Made by a program: the position numbers and the translations under genes. Under the pieces are notes generated by a model that was not told the origin of the DNA, searched no databases, and saw nothing but the letters and a program-made list of their open reading frames with translations. From Planctomycetaceae bacterium (GTDB lineage Bacteria > Planctomycetota > Planctomycetia > Pirellulales > Thermoguttaceae), in assembly GCA_031257725.1 (NCBI GenBank), contig JAIROD010000842.1, positions 1 to 5,196 on the forward strand: a stretch of 5,196 nt of DNA, given 5' to 3'. Shown one piece after another: positions 1 through 4,712 of this stretch (position 1 is the first letter of the stretch; each line of letters begins with the position of its first letter).

Positions 1-68
1 GAATCAGATTCGATTGGGCAATTTGTGTTTCTGACTGGTTTGGAAACTGATTGCCAGCGGGAAACAGG

Positions 69-113
69 GGCAAGTCGGCTATCGCCGACGCAACCTTTCG
101 GCGAAAGGTTGCC
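69..113. repeat. Two adjacent perfect hairpins (REP-like element)
   Basis: Stem 1 is GTCGGC (74-79) paired with GCCGAC (84-89) over a TATC loop. Immediately adjacent, stem 2 is GCAACCTTTC (90-99) paired with GAAAGGTTGC (103-112) over a GGC loop, which is 10 perfect base pairs. An outer GGCAA (69-73) can pair with TTGCC (109-113) and would compete with stem 2. There is no T-run on either side, so a simple intrinsic terminator is unlikely. Perfect GC-rich stems in AT-rich intergenic DNA are typical of dispersed REP-like repeats, but copy number cannot be judged from one window. Confidence 0.6.
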
Positions 114-329
114 TACCTCTTGAATCAAACAAAAACAACCAATATCATGCCGTTTGCGGTATATTTTATTAACCGCCAAGAGCAGTCCGCAGATTTTCAC
201 AGATTGTTTTTAAATTGTGTTGCTATTATTATCTGTACTTTCCCCAAAAAACATATTTAACTCAGTCCATTCCTTAATAATCCGTAACATTACGCCGTGA
301 TGGTGATGTATGGCTGGCGTGAATGAAAC

Positions 330-369
330 GGAACACTGTAACCGCATGGAATTGCGGCGTTCCAATTCC
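330..369. repeat. Mutually exclusive stem-loops downstream of SNF2 gene
   Basis: One fold pairs GGAATTG (348-354) with CAATTCC (363-369), a perfect 7-bp stem with an 8-nt loop. A second fold pairs CCGCA (342-346) with TGCGG (353-357), and can be enclosed by GGAAC (330-334) paired with GTTCC (359-363). The two folds share bases and cannot coexist. The element starts 16 bp past the SNF2 stop codon, where a terminator would be expected, but neither strand shows the run of T residues needed for a standard intrinsic terminator. It may stabilise the mRNA 3' end or be a dispersed palindrome. Confidence 0.4.
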
Positions 370-385
370 TGATCATTGGGCAACT

Positions 386-2395
386 CTAGGCGGTTTTTTT
401 CAACTTCGGCGGTACTCGGAGATTGAACAGACCAAATAATTCATCTTGATTCAATCCCGACGACCTGTTCAGTCCGCCTTTCGCTCCAGAAAGAATCAAC
501 TCTGAAAGTTCACGCTTTTCCTGTAACACACGGTCAATGCGTTCCTCCACAGTGTTTGTGGAAATAAAACGCGTAACAGTAACAGGTCCCGCCGCTCCAA
601 TACGGTGCGCCCGATTGATCGCCTGATCTTCCACCGCCGGATTCCACCAACGATCAAACAAAAAAACATATTCCGCAAATTGAAGATTCAACCCAACACT
701 GCCGGCACCATAACTCATCAAAATAATATGAATGTCCTTGTCCTCCCGAAAACATCGAATCATTTCGTCACGTTTACCCGATGGAATTTTACCATGATAT
801 TCTGTAATACCAAACCGGTCAAGATGGCGTTTAAGTTGGTATAACGTTTCAACCCATTGGCTGAAAATAATCGCCTTTCGTCCGCTCGCCGCCACTTCTT
901 CAAGATCGGCAAGCAAACGTTCCAACTTGGCACTTTCACCGGTTGCCGGATCAAAATTGCAAATCTGCTTGAGCCGGATAATTAACTCGAACACCTGCGG
1001 AATCGACACCGACTCTCCCGCTTCAGAAAGCCGTAACACTCCTTCATCTTCCGCCATTTTGTACGTTTCCGCCTGCTCCGGCGTTAATTCAAGAACCGCA
1101 TCGCGTAACAATTTCGGCGGTAACTCCGTAAGAACTTTGTCTTTTGTCCGCCGTAAAATATGATCGCCAACCACCTTGCAAACATCGGTCGGTTTAAGCC
1201 CCGATTCCAAAAAACCCGGTGCCAGAAATTCAAAAATTCCAACCAAATCTTCCTGCGAATTTTCAACCGGAGTTCCGGTGAGCGCCCAATTGCGCCGACG
1301 TGTAATGGCTCGCGCCGCTTGGGAAGTCGCGTTACTTTTATTCTTAATCCGTTGCGATTCGTCGAGAACAACCAAATCAAACACCGGCGTTTTTTCCCCC
1401 ATCGGACAATCAAAATATTCCCGGTCACGGTTCAAAAGTTCATAATTGGCAAGACGAACCGGTATTCCCGGTAATTGCCAAAGCCATTTTCGCCGTGCAG
1501 GTGATCCGTCAATAGAATGTACGGTAATTTCCGGCGCCCAAAGTTCAAATTCATGTTGCCAATTGGTAAGTAACGGCTTCGGGCAAACAAGAAGAACACT
1601 ACGAATTTCACCAGTACGTAACAACAAACGAATTGTCGTAATCGCCTGCATCGTTTTGCCCAACCCCATCTCATCAGCAAGAATCGCAAAATGCGCACTG
1701 TACAAAAACGCAATCCCCTGACGTTGATACGGAAATGGTTCAAACGGTAAATCAAGCGTCGGAAGATGTAGAATCGATTCAATCGGCGGTTGAAGAATAT
1801 AACGAAGACGATCCTGTACCTTGACCGCATCACGAGGAATACGAATACGTGTTAATGTCTCAATATCATCTTTAATCAGTTCATCATCAACCGTAACAGA
1901 TTCAGCCGCTTCCAAAACATCCGCTTCAAAATCAATAAGAATCTCCTCCTGAATATCTGTTATAGAATCGGATATTTCCAAACAGTCCGTTTCCGTATTA
2001 TCTGTTTCTGAATTGTCCGAACCGGAATAATTCGTTTCAAGATTCAGTGTTTCGGGATCATTCGTTTCAGAATTGTCTGTTTCAGGATTGTCTGTTTCAG
2101 GATTGTCTGTTTCCAAACGATCCGCTTTTGAATCGGAAACCGGCTCCTCCGGCGCAACAAAAAACCAACTTCGTGAATTAACACGGACTTTCGAACTGAC
2201 CGGCAATGACGCAATACAAATATTCGACTCCGCCGGCAGGAAGTCGGAAAGTACATCAATTTCAATCGACCGCTGCAACTGACGGTTCCAACCAGTTACA
2301 AACAAATCAACCGCAGATGTCGAAAACGGAAAAAATAAAGAATAAACTTCTTCCCGATTGTCTTCTTCCTTTAATTCTTCAATGAATCCATTCAT
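386..2395 (-). CDS. SNF2-family DEAD/DEAH helicase-like ATPase (669 aa)
   Basis: A Swi2/Snf2 superfamily-2 double-stranded DNA translocase, expected to hydrolyse ATP to move along or remodel DNA-protein complexes in the cytoplasm. Visible motifs in order: FPYQRQGIAFL (Q-motif region, 221-231), Walker A DEMGLGKT (241-248), Walker B DESQRIKN (345-352, with DESQ in place of DEAH), LTGTP (372-376), AIIFSQW (508-514), GAGSVGLNL (563-571) and QAINRAHRIG (591-600). Residues 1-90 match nothing I recognise, and 95-139 form an acidic ETDNP repeat. The C-terminus has a short 'DELFGLFNL' tail (651-659), common in bacterial SNF2 proteins. At 669 aa it is compact, with no zinc-finger SWIM motif visible. 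The ATG start lacks a clear Shine-Dalgarno site; the next in-frame Met is far inside the core, so the start is reasonably secure. It lies 175 bp downstream of the nuclease-like gene, on the same strand. Cellular target unknown; membership in the upstream module is inference. Confidence 0.93.
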   Translation of the reverse strand: MNGFIEELKEEDNREEVYSLFFPFSTSAVDLFVTGWNRQLQRSIEIDVLSDFLPAESNICIASLPVSSKVRVNSRSWFFVAPEEPVSDSKADRLETDNPETDNPETDNSETNDPETLNLETNYSGSDNSETDNTETDCLEISDSITDIQEEILIDFEADVLEAAESVTVDDELIKDDIETLTRIRIPRDAVKVQDRLRYILQPPIESILHLPTLDLPFEPFPYQRQGIAFLYSAHFAILADEMGLGKTMQAITTIRLLLRTGEIRSVLLVCPKPLLTNWQHEFELWAPEITVHSIDGSPARRKWLWQLPGIPVRLANYELLNRDREYFDCPMGEKTPVFDLVVLDESQRIKNKSNATSQAARAITRRRNWALTGTPVENSQEDLVGIFEFLAPGFLESGLKPTDVCKVVGDHILRRTKDKVLTELPPKLLRDAVLELTPEQAETYKMAEDEGVLRLSEAGESVSIPQVFELIIRLKQICNFDPATGESAKLERLLADLEEVAASGRKAIIFSQWVETLYQLKRHLDRFGITEYHGKIPSGKRDEMIRCFREDKDIHIILMSYGAGSVGLNLQFAEYVFLFDRWWNPAVEDQAINRAHRIGAAGPVTVTRFISTNTVEERIDRVLQEKRELSELILSGAKGGLNRSSGLNQDELFGLFNLRVPPKLKKTA
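1979..2115 (-). repeat. 15-bp in-frame minisatellite encoding ETDNP repeats
   Basis: Nine 15-bp units (1981-2115) lie inside the SNF2 gene and encode a five-residue acidic repeat of the form ETDNP (protein residues 95-139). The three units nearest the N-terminus (2071-2085, 2086-2100, 2101-2115) are nearly identical, differing at the edges only. Units farther downstream in the gene are progressively more diverged. Homogenised units at one end suggest recent expansion by slippage. The unit is a multiple of three, so copy-number change would alter linker length without frameshift. The tract separates the unrecognised N-terminal region from the helicase core. Confidence 0.85.
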
Positions 2396-2570
2396 GTTCT
2401 ATTTTATTAAATAATCTAAATTTTATGTAGTATTTCAGTAATTTTAACGTTTTAATTTATCAATTTGTTGCAAAAAAATCACGGAAATTTCTCCGATCTA
2501 TTACGCTATTACGAAAGATTTGCGATCTTTACGGTTAAACAAAAAATTCCGCTAAATAATTACAATTTTA
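2396..2570. other. AT-rich intergenic gap before SNF2 gene
   Basis: This 175-bp stretch separates the nuclease-like gene from the SNF2 gene. It has a weak 6-bp hairpin AAAGAT/ATCTTT (2514-2519 with 2525-2530) without a T-run, so termination of the upstream operon is not shown. Its AT richness just ahead of the SNF2 start suits a promoter. Possible minus-strand boxes are TTGATA (2458-2463), with no good partner, and TAAAAT (2420-2425 or 2441-2446). None is convincing. The SNF2 gene may therefore have its own promoter or be read through from upstream. Confidence 0.4.
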
Positions 2571-3113
2571 TTATGATAATGATTCAAGTGTCGGCGGTTT
2601 GTTGGGATCGTAATTTTTGGAAAGATAATTATCCGGCGCGGAACCGGTACGTTTGGGATGGACAGGTCGTTTAGGTAACGGTTTTTCTTGGAACAAAACA
2701 AAACGTTTTTTATATTCATTGTAATTAAAATCCAAATCGTGGAACTGCCGCAACACCAAAATCATATAATCAAATAAACACTCCGAAGCACGGAATTTCT
2801 GAATAATTTCCGTACTAATCACTTTGTTCGATTTCATCTCCATAAACAACAGAATTTTTTTACGTCTCAGTTGGGTAATCAGCAAATAATCGCAACGCTT
2901 TAGACTTCCGTTTTCATTGCAAAAAATTTGATCATTCGCCTGACCGTAATCAATTTTAATCAAAATCGAATCATCGGAAACTCCATTGATCTGAACCTCT
3001 CGCAATTTAGCGCTACGGTCGTTTTCTTTAAGGATTGCCGTTCGTGCATTGATTTCACCGAAAATGCCGGGAACGAGAATTTTCTGCAACATTTCTTTAA
3101 GATTGATACTCAT
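2571..3113 (-). CDS. Predicted PD-(D/E)XK-like nuclease, partner of the ATPase (180 aa)
   Basis: I do not recognise a named family. The central stretch reads CDYLLI (74-79), then about ten residues, then a hydrophobic strand LLFMEMKSN (88-96). This gives D75 ... E92-x-K94, the spacing and strand pattern of the PD-(D/E)XK endonuclease core, followed by a probable helix (101-125). Metal-dependent DNA or RNA cleavage is therefore plausible but not proven. The C-terminal 40 residues are basic and proline-rich (QEKPLPKRPVHPKR), unlikely to be a globular domain, and could contact nucleic acid or the partner protein. There is no signal peptide or membrane segment. It begins 2 nt after the ATPase stop codon (TAA-CG-ATG) behind a strong AGGAG site, so the two proteins are almost certainly co-expressed. 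ATPase-plus-small-nuclease pairs recur among anti-phage systems; that role is inferred. An alternative is an inactive nuclease-fold adaptor. Confidence 0.75.
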   Translation of the reverse strand: MSINLKEMLQKILVPGIFGEINARTAILKENDRSAKLREVQINGVSDDSILIKIDYGQANDQIFCNENGSLKRCDYLLITQLRRKKILLFMEMKSNKVISTEIIQKFRASECLFDYMILVLRQFHDLDFNYNEYKKRFVLFQEKPLPKRPVHPKRTGSAPDNYLSKNYDPNKPPTLESLS

Positions 3114-3115
3114 CG

Positions 3116-4513
3116 TTAATCTCCTGCCAGAATTTCATCCTGAATGATATTCATTTCGTTGATCGTGTCATCGAAAACCGGAAGATAGATACCAAGTTCA
3201 TCAATTTTCGCTTGTACAAAAATATATTTCGCAATTCCCGAATCAGCAGTAATTTGTTCTTCCTCCGTTTCTATTTTTGTTTCCGTTTCTTTTTCTGTTT
3301 TTGTTTCTTTTTCTATTTTCAACGGGGAAACTTGCTGTGTCATATAAACCCGTATCCTGGCAGGATCGAGAAGTTCCTCGTCCGTATATCCATACCGTTT
3401 CATTATCCGACGCCTGTTTTTGTTGTGACAATAAAGCATAATAAGCGTGTTCAGCTCTTTGACAATATAATCACTGTGCGTCGTGATGTAAATTTTATAA
3501 CCCAGATTAACCAGCCTTACAAAAAAACGTGCTAAAATCCGCTGATTTTCCGGATGCAAATTCATTTCCGGTTCGTCAATCATAAACATATTGACCGGCG
3601 TTTCCCGTAACCGTGTACCACAATATAATTGCAACCAAAACGGTAAAAGTGAACGGAAAGAGGATGACGTTTCAGCTAAAGTAGGCGGCAATTTTTCAGT
3701 ACGGAAAGGCATAAAACGTAACTCGTTATAACAAAATTCAAAATTGCCGTCCAGCAGTTTGTTAAAAAGAATTTGTAATTCTGTTTTTTCCGGTGAATGT
3801 TCCTGAGCGGAATGATAAATCGTGTGAAGAGTTTTTCGGGCGGGAAGCGGATAATGAACCGGTTGAGGAAAAGAATTTTCCTGTTGTTTCAATTTGTTAC
3901 GAAGATCGTAAATTTCGCCCGAAAACATTGCCGCACCAATTCGATCCGCACTCACAACTGCCGCACAAGGTATAATTTCCGGCGAAATCAATGTTGCTAA
4001 ACTTTGAACCCAATCAGATAACCTGTCCTGCGGAATAGGTTCTTCTTCCTGAAATATTTGAACATTTTTTCCCTCATCGTCTGTTTTAACGGTGTACCAT
4101 CCGCCATCCGACGGAATCCAGTGTGCGGTTTTTCTTTTTAAAAGTAATGATTGGTTATGAGTCAGGCAAATACCGAAATAGAAATTACAATCCGCCAACC
4201 GCTCCGCAGATGAACCTAACACGTCAGGCAAATATTCTGTAATATATTTTTTGTATGCAAATTCCAGATTTTTTGCCAACAGTCTTTGAACTTGTTGCCG
4301 TGCTATTCGGAGTTCATGTTTATCTTTGATTTCCTTGATCAATGACGTACCGATTTGAAAATCGTACTGATTTCTCCAATAATCAAGAAAACCGTACAAA
4401 GTATAAGCCGCTAATGTTTTACCTGAGTTGTTTTTACCGCAAACAACCGTCAGATCGCCGAGTTCGTATTCCGCACGTTCAAGAACGTCAAGATTGTTGA
4501 TGAATACTTTCAT
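3116..4513 (-). CDS. AAA15/ABC-type (SMC/RecF-like) ATPase (465 aa)
   Basis: A predicted ATPase of the AAA15/AAA21 group, whose members dimerise through ABC-type heads. Seen motifs: N-terminal strand MKVFINNLDVLERAEYEL, Walker A GKNNSGKT (26-33), a 'SADRIG' segment (188-193) where relatives have P-A-E/D-R, a signature-like ETSSSFRSLLPFW (281-293), Walker B MFMIDEPEMNLHP (309-321) with D313/E314, and a switch histidine in ITTHSDYIV (343-351). The region between Walker A and the signature (about 55-280) is the family's variable insert. A charged Lys-Glu-Thr tract (401-420) interrupts the C-terminal part. No TOPRIM motif is apparent, so this is not an OLD/GajA nuclease. The start chosen is the ATG at 4513. 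A TTG two codons upstream is possible but overlaps the preceding micro-ORF stop; neither has a Shine-Dalgarno site. That points to translational coupling with the micro-ORF 2 nt upstream. It probably senses a trigger and controls the nuclease-like protein encoded 2 nt downstream. Confidence 0.88.
   Translation of the reverse strand: MKVFINNLDVLERAEYELGDLTVVCGKNNSGKTLAAYTLYGFLDYWRNQYDFQIGTSLIKEIKDKHELRIARQQVQRLLAKNLEFAYKKYITEYLPDVLGSSAERLADCNFYFGICLTHNQSLLLKRKTAHWIPSDGGWYTVKTDDEGKNVQIFQEEEPIPQDRLSDWVQSLATLISPEIIPCAAVVSADRIGAAMFSGEIYDLRNKLKQQENSFPQPVHYPLPARKTLHTIYHSAQEHSPEKTELQILFNKLLDGNFEFCYNELRFMPFRTEKLPPTLAETSSSFRSLLPFWLQLYCGTRLRETPVNMFMIDEPEMNLHPENQRILARFFVRLVNLGYKIYITTHSDYIVKELNTLIMLYCHNKNRRRIMKRYGYTDEELLDPARIRVYMTQQVSPLKIEKETKTEKETETKIETEEEQITADSGIAKYIFVQAKIDELGIYLPVFDDTINEMNIIQDEILAGD
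3121..3125 (-). promoter_or_regulatory. Strong Shine-Dalgarno site for the nuclease-like gene
   Basis: AGGAG on the minus strand lies 7 nt before the ATG at 3113, inside the last codons of the ATPase gene. It fixes the start of the nuclease-like gene. It contrasts with the ATPase and SNF2 genes, which have no such site, and suggests the nuclease-like protein is made at a higher rate per transcript than the ATPase. Confidence 0.85.
3254..3313 (-). repeat. Lys/Glu/Thr low-complexity tract with short repeats
   Basis: Minus-strand purine-rich DNA built from variants of GAAACA/GAAAAA-like 6-bp steps encodes ATPase residues 401-420 (segments such as EKETKTEKET). It sits between the conserved ATPase fold and the last 45 residues. 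A highly charged helix or flexible linker is expected. The simple repeats make it a likely site of in-frame length variation. Confidence 0.7.
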
Positions 4514-4515
4514 AC

Positions 4516-4584
4516 TCAATAAAACGCAATAATTACGATAACAACAAGCAGTTTAATCCATGTAAAAGCGTTCTTGTTTTTCAT
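4516..4584 (-). CDS. 22-aa single-span membrane micro-ORF ahead of the ATPase
   Basis: This ORF was found by reading the gap before the ATPase. The peptide starts MKNKNAFTW and ends LLVVIVIIAFY: a basic, asparagine-rich N-terminus followed by an unbroken hydrophobic stretch of about 14 residues, as in tiny inner-membrane proteins. The expected orientation is N-terminus in the cytoplasm. It has an AAGG Shine-Dalgarno match 5 nt before the ATG. Its TGA stop lies 2 nt before the ATPase ATG (TGA-GT-ATG), so terminating ribosomes could restart on the ATPase gene, which lacks its own site. Its ATG also overlaps the stop of the transposase-remnant frame as ATGA. It could be a real membrane partner, a toxin-like peptide, or just a coupling leader. 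Such a short ORF could still be chance; the ribosome site, the hydrophobic pattern and the junction together argue against that. Confidence 0.55.
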   Translation of the reverse strand: MKNKNAFTWIKLLVVIVIIAFY

Positions 4585-4700
4585 AATAACCTTGTTTTGC
4601 CTTCTTTTTTGCCTTGAGTTATAAGTTCTTGCATCGTAGAAGTAGCCGTTTTTTCAGCCTCCTCTTCATCGCGAATGATCGGAAATTTCAGTACAAAAAT
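4581..4700 (-). pseudogene. Remnant copy of the Rpn-type gene around its KEG tract
   Basis: An open stretch of 39 codons, bounded by a TAG (4701-4703) and a TGA (4581-4583), reads ...DEEEAEKTATSTMQELI..., then TQGKKEGK and a short new tail TRLL. It closely copies the EAEKMATSTMQELI-TQGKKEGK segment of the neighbouring gene. DNA at 4595-4676 matches 4970-5051 at 75 of 82 positions with no gaps (offset 375 bp). The KEG tract is reduced to a single unit, and the C-terminal domain and everything N-terminal are missing. The Met of 'EKMATS' is Thr, and no good start codon precedes the conserved part. It is best seen as the leftover of a tandem duplication or an older paralogue. Its stop overlaps the micro-ORF start (ATGA), so this frame may still be translated into the operon. 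Confidence 0.8.
4590..4593 (-). promoter_or_regulatory. Shine-Dalgarno site of the micro-ORF
   Basis: AAGG on the minus strand, 5 nt before the ATG at 4584. It lies immediately beyond the edge of the duplicated transposase segment (4595-4676). It is the only plausible ribosome entry site upstream of the ATPase gene. Confidence 0.5.
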
Positions 4701-4712
4701 CTATTCAAAGTT

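Larger units (their letters stand above)
1..385. other. Non-coding left flank with hairpins
   Basis: No convincing gene is seen on either strand here. The one open frame of note (51-260, plus strand) runs straight through two perfect inverted repeats and has no recognisable protein motif, so it is treated as chance. The region holds a pair of adjacent hairpins (69-113), a weak GCGGT/ACCGC stem with an 11-nt AT loop (156-176), a CAGATT direct repeat spaced by 10 bp (190-195 and 200-205), and a group of competing stem-loops at 330-369 just past the end of the SNF2 gene. The first 11 bases form a small GAATC-A-GATTC palindrome. No U-tract terminator for the SNF2 gene was found. Confidence 0.6.

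Noticed and set aside
51..260. 69-codon plus-strand open frame in the left flank
   Set aside because: It spans both perfect hairpins, has no recognisable motif or ribosome site, and its open state is plausible by chance.
1160..1474. Plus-strand open frames opposite the SNF2 gene (and similar ones opposite the ATPase)
   Set aside because: They are antisense shadows of strongly conserved coding sequence with no motif of their own.
2420..2463. Promoter boxes TTGATA and TAAAAT ahead of the SNF2 gene
   Set aside because: No pair has both good matches and 16-18 bp spacing; in DNA this AT-rich such matches are expected by chance.
2444..2482. 12-codon minus-strand ORF starting with GTG behind a GGAG site, upstream of the SNF2 gene
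   Set aside because: Very short, GTG start, no hydrophobic or other pattern, ends about 50 nt before the SNF2 ATG, so no coupling is suggested.
2514..2530. Hairpin AAAGAT/ATCTTT as a terminator of the ATPase-nuclease operon
   Set aside because: The stem is only 6 AT-rich pairs and no T-run follows on the minus strand.
3254..3313. Short repeats considered as a CRISPR-like or regulatory array
   Set aside because: Units are about 6 bp without spacers and lie in frame within a coding region.
4517..4519. TTG as the ATPase start codon
   Set aside because: The ATG two codons later gives the usual family N-terminus; TTG overlaps the micro-ORF stop and has no ribosome site.
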